A stretch of DNA of 64,000 nt from assembly GCA_964352735.1 (NCBI GenBank), contig CAYGTC010000006.1, forward strand, positions 62,001 through 126,000, written 5' to 3'. Positions 44,500 through 53,624 of this stretch are shown here, one piece after another. The notes under the pieces were generated by a model. The model worked only from the letters and a program-made list of their open reading frames with translations. It was not told where the DNA came from and made no database searches. The stretch comes from NORP309 sp964352735. GTDB lineage: Bacteria > Pseudomonadota > Gammaproteobacteria > Xanthomonadales > Marinicellaceae. Both the position numbers and the translations under genes were made by a program. Position 1 is the stretch's first letter, and each line of letters begins with the position of its first letter.

Positions 44500-47400
44500 T
44501 CAAGTTACTTCTAATACATCAATCCATTGTTGTAAATTATCTTCTAGAAAATAATGATCATGAACCCATTGGTATAAGCGTTTTGCACTTTGTGTTCTTA
44601 ACTCTGTATTGTTGGCCAATTCGATGATGGCATCTGCCCATTTCTGTGGGCTATTGTCTAAAACTATTGCTGGTGAATGCGCGTAATTCTCAGTATTACT
44701 GCAAATGGTTGGTAATGATAGGGCACCGTACTCAAGAAGTTTCAGGTTGCTTTTTGCATGATTGAATGTATTGTCTATCAATGGAGCAATGGCCATATCG
44801 AGTTGTAAACTGTTTAATTTGGTATGGTATTGCATAAGAGGTGTGGGTGGATGGTACTCAATCACATCCGAAGCGATGCCCTGTGGCTGATGACCATAAA
44901 AAACCCACTGAACATGCGCTTTTGTGGCTTCAATGACATTGCTTAACCATTCTAAATCTTTTTGGTGTTGTCCTGCACCTGCCCAGCCTATTCTTGGTTT
45001 TGATTGATTGTGGTTTTTTGCAGGGCTAAATGGTTTGAACCATAATTCTTTTGGTAGAAAATTATTGATGACAGTAATTTCATCATGAAAAACGCTGAAT
45101 TTATGAGCAAGGTATTCAGTACTGACAATCATTTTGTCTACAAATTGACAGGCCTTGGAAATGTTTTGTTTGATGTTACCTGGGTTATTTTTGGCAAATG
45201 GGTTATATTCTGGAATTTCCGTTAATAAATCATCGAAGCTCAGAATTATTGGAATGTCGAGAAAACTTCTATAGCTTTCTAATGCATTGACTTGATCATC
45301 ATTAACGAAATTATGAAGGAGCAAAACATCGGGCGATGATTTATTGATTTCAAAAGCTGTGGCCAACCTATATTGTTGTTGGTTGGGTAAAAATAATGAA
45401 CTTATTTTATTGCTGGCTGCTATAGCGCTGATGGGGGCTTTTACCCTATAAAAACCACTGGCCCACGTGTCGTTGGCATAAGCTATGACTCTTGGCAAAT
45501 TTTTTGGGGTTTTAAATAAGCCAAAATATTGGTCCAAATCGCAGTTGTTTTGAGAGTTAAGTGATGAGGAATAAAACCGTGATTTTCTATAAAAAGGTTT
45601 GTTGTCATTAAAAAGTATATTCCTGATATCATCTAATGGCCTGTCATCATCAATCAAAGTATAGCTTGGTAAATTGGTTTTATACAAATCTTTTACAGAC
45701 ACTAAGCTCAAGTCATATCCAGCTTTTGATAGCTGACTGCTTAAACAATTGGCTTTAAAATAAATATTGGCAAGCGGGCTTAAGCCTCCGATTTTATGCC
45801 AGGTTTTTTTGCTCAGGATAAAAAAGTCTTCATCCAATAGGTCGACAATTAGTGGTATGTCTTTGCGATCAAATCGTTTATCAGCAATCATGCCTCTTGC
45901 AGACAGTTTTCCAGCACTGATCTTTTCTGAGTAAATGCATTCATTGTGCCCCGATTTTGTGGCATAAATAGGCGATGCTGCATCAATACCGTATTGCTGC
46001 ATTGTATTCAATAAATCACTGAATATGTTATCATCATTCAGTGATAAATTATCATTAAGAAACAGTAAAAAAGCTGTGTTGCTCCTTGATAATACCGCAT
46101 TGATGTAGGTATGTGGATTTTTAAAATCAATATAATGTGCACTCATGTTGTTGCTCTCACATTTGATGTATTGCGAGCTAAAAATATAAACATGACGAAT
46201 GATTATTTGAGATTGTTGGTAGATTTGAGCAAGGTAATCCTTCAGAGCTTTATCTGTCAAATTGGTCGATAAAACAATGGAAACTTCATTGGCTCTTTCA
46301 TCGATTGGTTTTGCTGCTTTTCTAAGAAGGTCTTTTTTCCAGAGGCGAACCCAGTTTGCATCATTGAATAGATAACTCAAATGTGGAAAATAATGTATTT
46401 TACCTTGATGATTGTGCTCAAATAATGAATCAATGAGTACATGAAAATCAGAGTTATTCACAAGTAGGTTATTTAATTGTTGAGCTAATTCGGGAAGTTT
46501 ATTGCTGTCACATAATATTGCCCCGATTCTGTTTTTGTTGCTCAGGTAATTGAATTGATTAAAATCAGCATGGAATTGTGGGGCATAAATGTCTTGCTCA
46601 GCATTGGTCAGTGCGTAATCAGCCATACCCATGTATTTGCCAGATGCCCTAAACGCATTAACCCAATTACCGAAGTTGTCATTTAATAAGTGGCCATGTT
46701 TTATTATGCAGAGAATGTTGCCATCTTCTATAATGTTGATTTTATCGGTCTGAGGTTTTAAAACTTGTGAAGCTGGGGCATAGTTTTGACAGCTGAGATA
46801 GGTTGCTTGATATGACTTCTTGTCATCTCCAAGGATGATAATACGCACTGATCCAGGTGATTGCCAATCTGATTCGGCTTCTAATACCATGTCTGCATAC
46901 AGCCATTGCTCCATTGTGTTATAAGCATTTTTTTGAGGTTTATTCAGTAGAGAAACCTCCGATTTATTTGGTTGTATGATTGCATTTTTTTTATGTAAGA
47001 ACTTGCGATAAATGTTAAAAATTTCTGAGCAAGCCATGGTTTTATCAAATTTTATTTGTTTGATATTGTGGTTGATCTTATTCAATAATTGACGATCTGA
47101 GGTCAGTAGATTGATTGTCTCAACCAAGTCATTAGTATCACCTGTATTGAATAATAAGCCATTGTGTCGATCCTTTATTCTACTCTTGAGTGCCCCACAA
47201 TCAGATGCAATGACGGCAATGCCATTGAGCCATGCTTCAGTTAATGTGATGCAGTAAGTTTCTGGTCTAATTGAAGGAATGATAACAATATCAACATTGT
47301 TAAGTAATTCTGGCAGATCCTCACGTTCATAAACGCCTGTGCATATAATTCCTGATTGACTCAGTTGGGTTTTGTATTTTTTATTGGAAATGCCAATAAC

Positions 47401-49089
47401 TTTCCATTCAATGTCCTTTGACTTGAGTTGTTCATAGGCTTGCAAAAAAATATCAGCACCTTTTTCATTGGAAAAACCACCCAAATATGCAACACAAAGC
47501 CTCTTTGAATGTTGCTCTTTGTTTTTGATTTGAACATCGGTAAAATGATAGGGTTCTACAACGTGGATTTTATTGGGGTTAATATTTTTGAATCTGGTAT
47601 TGAATAAATCATATAAATATTGGCTGGGAACCAATGTGTGTGCTGCACCTTCAGTGATTTGATTCCATATGGTATTTCTTTGAGTGATAAAATCTGTAAT
47701 GGGCAATTTATTATAATTGCTGAGTTGAGACATGCAGTTAACACATTGCTGGTCTTTACTGGAGCAATAGGTCTTTTTGCAATATTCAGTATAATTATTG
47801 GTTAACAAAGAATAGTTAAAACACACTGAAAAATGGTCATGGCTTGAGACAATATATTTAATGCCCATGGCCTGACAAATCAATGGCCACATCATCGACC
47901 CTAAACTGACTAAGGAATGAAAATGTACGACATTATAGGAACCAGTGAGCAAATGTCTGATGAATAAAATATCGAGGTTTTCATTGTATAAATCGGCACT
48001 TTGGTGACCGATTTTATTTTCAACCTTTTGATTGATCAATGGAAAATATACCAGTCTTATTTGTTCGTTAAGTTTTTTTGTCAAACGTGAGTCGGCATTG
48101 ATCCTAATGGGGTTTGGTAAAAAGATGGTATTGTTGATGTCATTGGGTAAACCTGAAATAAATTCTTTGGTAAATAACTCAACACCACCTTTGTTTTCTA
48201 TGCCATGTACAACATGCAAAATGTTTTTTTCTTGAACATCTGTGTGCAGATACTCTTCTATCAATACAATCGGGTTGTTTTCAATGAAATTGGCAATTTC
48301 AGATTGGTAATCAGGCCATCTTAAATCCAATAATTTTTGATGTTGTTGTTTTAAAGTATTGGCATCATTTTTAAAACTAACAGATCCTTCATGATAAACA
48401 AATGAGGCCGGTGCGCAGGCAATCTGATAATCTGATGACCTGACTTTCATTGAGTAATCGCATTCTTCACCGTAACCAGGATCATAATATTCATCAAAGC
48501 CACCGAATTGATCAATAATTGATCGTTTGATGAGCATACACGAGCCCACAGCTGTAGGTAAGCTATACCATTGTCCGCTGAAATATGAGAGTTTGTCTAT
48601 CTCTGATAAAAGCTCTGATTTAATTGAAAGAATGGTCGCATTGTTGGATAAAGGGCAAACAATAGCCACCTTAGCTTCGGCTGCTACCTTTAACATTTCA
48701 TTTAACCAGTTTTTTGTGACTTGTGTGTCAGCATTAAGCAGTATCACATCTTTGTTTGATGCTTGTATTGCATGATTGACATTTTTTAAATACCCTGAAT
48801 TAATTTCATGGTGAATGACATTAATGTGCTGATATTGTGTGCTGAATTGGTCTAAAAATGGTTTGATTCTTTCATCGGTACTTGCATCATTATAGTAGTG
48901 TATTTTGTGCCTTGAATCCGTGTATTTCAAAAGGCTTGCAACATTTCTTTTTAAAGAATTATAGCCATTATATACAGGAATGATAATGTCAATGTTGTGA
49001 ACTGATTGAGTTCTGTTACAACTGTTGAGTGTTGCTTGGTCAACTGTCTTTTGTATGTACTTTTTAAAATTCATCTTTGGGGTTATCAA
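44500..49089 (-). CDS. Giant multidomain glycosyltransferase (GT2 + GT4 + GT2-like + GT-B)
   Basis: The 1529-residue protein contains several glycosyltransferase domains in one chain. Residues about 28-265 are GT2 (IDIIIPVYNGYNSLKRNVAS; DVILLNADTQVTKNWL with D-x-D-like N-A-D-T; YDPGYGEECDYSMKVRSSDY). Residues about 290-690 are GT4 (ILHVVHGIENKGGVELFTKE; VAYLGGFSNEKGADIFLQAY; VIIPSIRPETYCITLTEAWL with the E-x7-E region). Residues about 950-1170 are a weaker GT2-like region (NEVSIVLSTNLTDKALKDY). Residues about 1230-1529 are a second GT-B/GT4-like region (IGWAGAGQHQKDLEWLSNVI; SNLKLLEYGALSLPTICSN). No signal peptide or membrane segment is seen, so it is cytoplasmic. It probably assembles a surface or O-glycan; donor and acceptor are unknown. 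Domain borders are estimates by eye. Confidence 0.82.
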   Translation of the reverse strand: MITPKMNFKKYIQKTVDQATLNSCNRTQSVHNIDIIIPVYNGYNSLKRNVASLLKYTDSRHKIHYYNDASTDERIKPFLDQFSTQYQHINVIHHEINSGYLKNVNHAIQASNKDVILLNADTQVTKNWLNEMLKVAAEAKVAIVCPLSNNATILSIKSELLSEIDKLSYFSGQWYSLPTAVGSCMLIKRSIIDQFGGFDEYYDPGYGEECDYSMKVRSSDYQIACAPASFVYHEGSVSFKNDANTLKQQHQKLLDLRWPDYQSEIANFIENNPIVLIEEYLHTDVQEKNILHVVHGIENKGGVELFTKEFISGLPNDINNTIFLPNPIRINADSRLTKKLNEQIRLVYFPLINQKVENKIGHQSADLYNENLDILFIRHLLTGSYNVVHFHSLVSLGSMMWPLICQAMGIKYIVSSHDHFSVCFNYSLLTNNYTEYCKKTYCSSKDQQCVNCMSQLSNYNKLPITDFITQRNTIWNQITEGAAHTLVPSQYLYDLFNTRFKNINPNKIHVVEPYHFTDVQIKNKEQHSKRLCVAYLGGFSNEKGADIFLQAYEQLKSKDIEWKVIGISNKKYKTQLSQSGIICTGVYEREDLPELLNNVDIVIIPSIRPETYCITLTEAWLNGIAVIASDCGALKSRIKDRHNGLLFNTGDTNDLVETINLLTSDRQLLNKINHNIKQIKFDKTMACSEIFNIYRKFLHKKNAIIQPNKSEVSLLNKPQKNAYNTMEQWLYADMVLEAESDWQSPGSVRIIILGDDKKSYQATYLSCQNYAPASQVLKPQTDKINIIEDGNILCIIKHGHLLNDNFGNWVNAFRASGKYMGMADYALTNAEQDIYAPQFHADFNQFNYLSNKNRIGAILCDSNKLPELAQQLNNLLVNNSDFHVLIDSLFEHNHQGKIHYFPHLSYLFNDANWVRLWKKDLLRKAAKPIDERANEVSIVLSTNLTDKALKDYLAQIYQQSQIIIRHVYIFSSQYIKCESNNMSAHYIDFKNPHTYINAVLSRSNTAFLLFLNDNLSLNDDNIFSDLLNTMQQYGIDAASPIYATKSGHNECIYSEKISAGKLSARGMIADKRFDRKDIPLIVDLLDEDFFILSKKTWHKIGGLSPLANIYFKANCLSSQLSKAGYDLSLVSVKDLYKTNLPSYTLIDDDRPLDDIRNILFNDNKPFYRKSRFYSSSLNSQNNCDLDQYFGLFKTPKNLPRVIAYANDTWASGFYRVKAPISAIAASNKISSLFLPNQQQYRLATAFEINKSSPDVLLLHNFVNDDQVNALESYRSFLDIPIILSFDDLLTEIPEYNPFAKNNPGNIKQNISKACQFVDKMIVSTEYLAHKFSVFHDEITVINNFLPKELWFKPFSPAKNHNQSKPRIGWAGAGQHQKDLEWLSNVIEATKAHVQWVFYGHQPQGIASDVIEYHPPTPLMQYHTKLNSLQLDMAIAPLIDNTFNHAKSNLKLLEYGALSLPTICSNTENYAHSPAIVLDNSPQKWADAIIELANNTELRTQSAKRLYQWVHDHYFLEDNLQQWIDVLEVT

Positions 49090-49207
49090 ATCTGGTTGAT
49101 GTCAATGGTCAATGGTTACTTTAATTGAAAGTCTGTCATGTAACAGACAAAGTATTTTACAGAATCAATAATACAATAGAAACTACTTTATCGATAATGT
49201 GAGGTGT

Positions 49208-50659
49208 TTAACTTTGGCAAAAAGGTATGTTACTCATTGCGTTAATGGCTTGATATTGACTATTAAAACACTTTTTATTCAGGGGCTTGCTGTCATCATC
49301 GATATCAATAATGGTGTAATCATAATCTATTGGGCAGTTGACTGATTCATATTTTTTTTGTACTACTTGACAATGGTTGGTTTTCAATTGCTGTTTCAGT
49401 TTCTTTTTCATTTTCCTTTCAAAAGCATTGAAAGACACGTGGCTGAGGTTGCAGACTTCATCTTCCTGCATGGCTTGATATACCGATTCCTCGCTGCTGT
49501 AGCACATTGTTTTATCACCTATTAAATCATTATTTTTGGTGACGTAAGAATAACCTTCTGTACAGAAATACTCTTGGTTATTTTTTTCTTCAGTTTCTAA
49601 TCTCTTGCAATTCCCATATTTTGAAAAAGATTGACTCCACGCTTTTCTTTTACGCAATAATTGAGCGCGATTGAGTTGGCAATAATTGTGATTGTTTATT
49701 TCATGTTTAACATCAGAATAACTGAGGTGACAGATTTTGAACTCTTCGCCAGGGAAACTCACATTGTCAACGCCAATGATCATGAATCCATCTTGGCAAT
49801 ATTTCCCATCAAGAGATTTTTCATTGTTTTTAAGTATTTTACAGGAGGTGGATGTTAAGTTTAATATGGCTTTTTCTGTTGCTTCGGTGGCCTGTTTTTC
49901 AAACTTCTGCTGTTCCCATAAGTCTTGTTTGTGCATGCTTTCTAAAGTTTTATCTGAAATATTCTGATTGTAGAGTAGGGCGATGTAGTATTTGTCTGTA
50001 TAAGACAATGAATGTGTGTTATTCCAAAAACCATTGTTTTTAGTCGGGTCTTGTTCTCCGGTGATGTTGTCCATTTCGTAATGCATGATTGACTTAGGGT
50101 CATATTCTGATTCAATAAATACTGTGCGGGTATTTTTTTTGAATAAATTATCTTGGCACCATTTTCTACTTTGGCTCTGGTTGTCCATACAGGATTGAAC
50201 CAATGATTCGTTATTTAAAGAAGCTGGTCTATCAACCCTTTGATGCTCATGACCGAGTCCCAACATGTGCCCAAACTCGTGTAATATGGTGGTTTTTCTG
50301 AAAATAACATTATCGGAGAGATCACCTAAATGTATGATGCCATTGATGGCTCCAGTGGTTGATTCATTTTTGCCACCTTTAAAAGTGATTTTATAATAAT
50401 TATTCAAATGAAAAATACTGGGTTTTTTATTGGTGTAAGTGAATGTGATTCCGGTATAACGCTGCCACAATTTTGCAAATTTTTTGACCTCATTTTTTTG
50501 TTGTTGAGTACCATCCAGAAAATAAAAAGTAATGCTGTCTTGATTCCACAATTTGGTGTCTTCATAAAAGACGAATGCAGGTGTCTGGCTAAATACCAGC
50601 AATAATATTAGTGTGGTGAAGGTGTGTATTTTTAGTCTGAAAAAGTTAACAGTTCTCAA
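49208..50659 (-). CDS. Secreted astacin-like metalloprotease with triple four-Cys repeat tail
   Basis: The 483-residue protein has a signal peptide (FTTLILLLVFSQTPAFVF) and a metzincin catalytic domain. The zinc motif HEFGHMLGLGHEHQRVDRP near residue 130 fits the astacin pattern HExxHxxGxxHExxRxDR, and KSIMHYEM supplies the Met-turn S-I-M-H-Y. From about residue 270 to the end lie three tandem repeats of the form C-x(11-14)-C-x(19-21)-C-x16-C, twelve cysteines in all, which I do not recognise as a named domain. It should be an exported endopeptidase. The gene lies 3 bp after the DUF748 gene and is probably co-transcribed with it. A propeptide is not obvious. Confidence 0.85.
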   Translation of the reverse strand: MRTVNFFRLKIHTFTTLILLLVFSQTPAFVFYEDTKLWNQDSITFYFLDGTQQQKNEVKKFAKLWQRYTGITFTYTNKKPSIFHLNNYYKITFKGGKNESTTGAINGIIHLGDLSDNVIFRKTTILHEFGHMLGLGHEHQRVDRPASLNNESLVQSCMDNQSQSRKWCQDNLFKKNTRTVFIESEYDPKSIMHYEMDNITGEQDPTKNNGFWNNTHSLSYTDKYYIALLYNQNISDKTLESMHKQDLWEQQKFEKQATEATEKAILNLTSTSCKILKNNEKSLDGKYCQDGFMIIGVDNVSFPGEEFKICHLSYSDVKHEINNHNYCQLNRAQLLRKRKAWSQSFSKYGNCKRLETEEKNNQEYFCTEGYSYVTKNNDLIGDKTMCYSSEESVYQAMQEDEVCNLSHVSFNAFERKMKKKLKQQLKTNHCQVVQKKYESVNCPIDYDYTIIDIDDDSKPLNKKCFNSQYQAINAMSNIPFCQS

Positions 50660-50662
50660 AGT

Positions 50663-53554
50663 TTAACCGCCTATTCCGAATTGGACTTGTGGAAATTTCT
50701 CATCGACATTTTGACCAGATTTAATGAATACTTTATCGATAGACATTTCATGTTGTTCAATTAATTGTTGTTGGATGAATTCAGCACGTTTTTTACTGAG
50801 CAGATTAAATTGGTCTTCTATGTCTTGTTGTTTTAACAATGTGTTCCAAGCATTTTCACTCAGCAATAACATGTCAAGACCCTGGTCTGATGTGGCTTTA
50901 TTTTCAAGATTTTGCCATTGTTGTTCTGTCATTACTGATAAGTAGTGAGTTTTAACTGCTTGTTGAGTGTTTGTATCATTGAAGTCTATGGGTGCTGTCA
51001 AATTAAGTTTAGTTAACAAAGACAATTCTTGCAAGGCTTTTTTGTCACTGATGTTGTTGCTGATACCTGTCAACTCAAGAATGATTGATGGTCTTTTCTC
51101 AATGATTTGCTTCATGGCATTGAGCTTTTCCTGTTCTTGTTCTTTCAATGTGATGGTGCCAGGCACAAATTGAATGCCGCTTAAGTCTAAATCAGCGCCA
51201 CCTGGTACTAATTTCCCAAGGAGTTTAAAAGGTGAAGCCACAATTCCTGTGATCAGCTTGAAAAATGCTTTAAATACCAAGCCTCCATAACTGAATTCCG
51301 GGTCATCAATATTTCCCTTGACTGGTAAATCAATTTTCATGATGCCTTTACCGTCAGTCAAAAGGCTGACGGCTAACTTAAGTGGCAAATCAACTGCGTC
51401 CTTACTTGTGTTTTTTTGACCAAACTGTAATTGCTTAAAGGTCAAGTCATTAATTCCTTGTAACAGACTCTGATTGAGTTTGTAGTTGAATGTGAAATCG
51501 GCTTTGCCACGATTGATGGGAAAGCCAAGAAATTTACCACTATAGGGGCTGAAGTTTTGCAAATTGATATCGGTAATATCAATGGATAAATCGGTATAGG
51601 CAGTTTCAGAAAGCGGGTTGATTTGGCCATTGATGGCTATTTTTGCGTAAACATCCAAGGCAGCATTTAAAGCCACATCAGCTTTAGATAGATTGTCGCT
51701 GGATAACCCTTTGATGGTTCCGTTGAGTTTACTTAGTTCTGTGTGGTACGGAGGGTTGACGCTTTTATCGGTGAGCTCTGTTTGTGCATCAATAAATTCA
51801 ACTTGATTGATTTCAATCACCCAATCTTTATCGGTTTCATCTGAGGTTTGTTCCGAATTTGGCTGGACTTGAGGTTCTGATTGAGGTTTTGTTTCCTCAC
51901 TGATCAAGTTGTTGATGTTCAATTGTTGATCATTGGTGACTTGTAATATGGTTTGAGCTTGTTCCAGAGTAATATTATTCAAAAGAATTTTCTTTTGTAT
52001 CGAATCGATTTGTGTTTCTGCTAGATTTAAAGTGTTAATCATGACAAAATCTTGTTTGTTTGCATCCAATAAATGTAAGTCTTGGAGCGTATAATCGCCT
52101 GAACTGATAAAACCTTGTTCACTCAAACTGATGTTTTGTTGTAATGATAAGCTGCCTTTTTCGATACCGATATTGATGTGTTCTGGTAGCCATGATTGCC
52201 ACGTTGCCAAATCCATATCTGTAACTTTAATGTTGCTATCGACTTCAAATTTTTCCATTGCAATTGCAGCATTAAGTTCGATGTCACCTTTTTGGGCTGA
52301 GCTCATAAGCAAATCAACCATCATACTTTGATCATTGGTATTGGTGATATTTTCAAGGGTCAAACTTTTAATTTTCACAGTGTTTGCCACAGGTTCTTGA
52401 TTGTGGATTTTAATCAATTTAATTTCGTCATTTGTAATGTTCACATTTTTAATATCAAATAACCAGGGTTGTGTGTTGTCTTTTTTGGCAATGTCATTTG
52501 TTTGATTGGCTGAATCAATAGAATTCATATTGGGTAACACCAGTAAGTAGTTTTCATCAAAATGTAAACTGACTTGTGATTGGTCTGCACTGATGTTTTC
52601 TATGACGATGGATTGTTGGTTCAGATCAACATTGACTTGTGATAGTTTCAATTGTTGCAGTGAGAATTGTGGTAATGATTCTTTTGGACTGTCTAATTCA
52701 AATGCTGATAATATGAATTCATCAATGAAAAATATCGGTAAGGCCTGTTGCGATTGTTCAAATTTGATGGTGCCGTTGGCATTGATGGTTCCATTATTAT
52801 TTTTCATCTCGTGGAATAAACCATTGTTATCAGAAATAAAATCAAATAATGTGGTGGTTGACCAATTTTCTATGCGCCATTGACTGTCTAAATTAATCTG
52901 TGAAAAATTGAATGAACCTGAGATTGATGCTGTTGCATTATTTTCAGTGGCAAATGAAAGGTTAAATTGACTGTCATTGTTAATGGTAGTGAATTTGTTG
53001 TGGTTGAAATCAATATTTTTAAAAGGCAATTCAATGGGTTTACTGCCGTCATCTCTGTCAAATAACAATGAACCTTTGCTCAGGCGAATATCGTCAATAT
53101 CTAAGTTGAATGTAGATTGTTCGGTAGGTTGTGGCTTTTCTTGTTGTGCTTCTTGGCCTTGATCACTTAACTGTGGGTATTTAAGTTGCGCTGTATCATC
53201 GACTTGGCTGATCTTTAATAAGAAGAATGGTTGATCAATGCTCACTTCAGATAAACTTAAGTGATTGGTTAAAGTAGACCATACATTAAGGTTGCCGTGA
53301 ATATTTTCAGCGCTAAACCATAAGGTTTGATCCTCATCATTTAGTTTTAATTGTTCAATATCCAGTGCAATGGAGTAGGGGTTAAAAGACACCCCAGATA
53401 AAGTGGCATTGGAATTTAATTGCTCATTGACGACGACTTTCAGTTGTTTTTCAACAAAATATGGAACAGCAAAAAACCCGAGAGTAGAGTAAAGGAGGAA
53501 TAAAACCACCATCCAGAAGGTAATGGATTTATAGAGCGGTCTTTTACTGTCCAT
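50663..53554 (-). CDS. DUF748 (AsmA-like) inner membrane-anchored protein
   Basis: The 963-residue protein has an N-terminal membrane anchor (ITFWMVVLFLLYSTLGFFAVPYFVE) followed by a long periplasmic beta-rich region of the AsmA/DUF748 type. This includes VNEQLNSNATLSGVSFNPYSIALDIEQLKL at the start (typical 'G-x-[IV]-x-x-N-P-[FY]' DUF748 pattern) and FSPYSGKFLGFPINRGKADF and GKGIMKIDLPVKGNIDDPEF near residue 680-755. AsmA-like proteins are thought to bridge the envelope and move lipids. A Gln/Glu-rich linker with low complexity lies around residue 565-590. It is transcribed with the astacin-like gene (3-bp gap). Confidence 0.87.
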   Translation of the reverse strand: MDSKRPLYKSITFWMVVLFLLYSTLGFFAVPYFVEKQLKVVVNEQLNSNATLSGVSFNPYSIALDIEQLKLNDEDQTLWFSAENIHGNLNVWSTLTNHLSLSEVSIDQPFFLLKISQVDDTAQLKYPQLSDQGQEAQQEKPQPTEQSTFNLDIDDIRLSKGSLLFDRDDGSKPIELPFKNIDFNHNKFTTINNDSQFNLSFATENNATASISGSFNFSQINLDSQWRIENWSTTTLFDFISDNNGLFHEMKNNNGTINANGTIKFEQSQQALPIFFIDEFILSAFELDSPKESLPQFSLQQLKLSQVNVDLNQQSIVIENISADQSQVSLHFDENYLLVLPNMNSIDSANQTNDIAKKDNTQPWLFDIKNVNITNDEIKLIKIHNQEPVANTVKIKSLTLENITNTNDQSMMVDLLMSSAQKGDIELNAAIAMEKFEVDSNIKVTDMDLATWQSWLPEHINIGIEKGSLSLQQNISLSEQGFISSGDYTLQDLHLLDANKQDFVMINTLNLAETQIDSIQKKILLNNITLEQAQTILQVTNDQQLNINNLISEETKPQSEPQVQPNSEQTSDETDKDWVIEINQVEFIDAQTELTDKSVNPPYHTELSKLNGTIKGLSSDNLSKADVALNAALDVYAKIAINGQINPLSETAYTDLSIDITDINLQNFSPYSGKFLGFPINRGKADFTFNYKLNQSLLQGINDLTFKQLQFGQKNTSKDAVDLPLKLAVSLLTDGKGIMKIDLPVKGNIDDPEFSYGGLVFKAFFKLITGIVASPFKLLGKLVPGGADLDLSGIQFVPGTITLKEQEQEKLNAMKQIIEKRPSIILELTGISNNISDKKALQELSLLTKLNLTAPIDFNDTNTQQAVKTHYLSVMTEQQWQNLENKATSDQGLDMLLLSENAWNTLLKQQDIEDQFNLLSKKRAEFIQQQLIEQHEMSIDKVFIKSGQNVDEKFPQVQFGIGG

Positions 53555-53624
53555 ATTGATATTGTATCTCCCTAAGGGTTAATAATGTGTTAACAGGATG
53601 TGAAGATTTCATTTTAATGATTAT

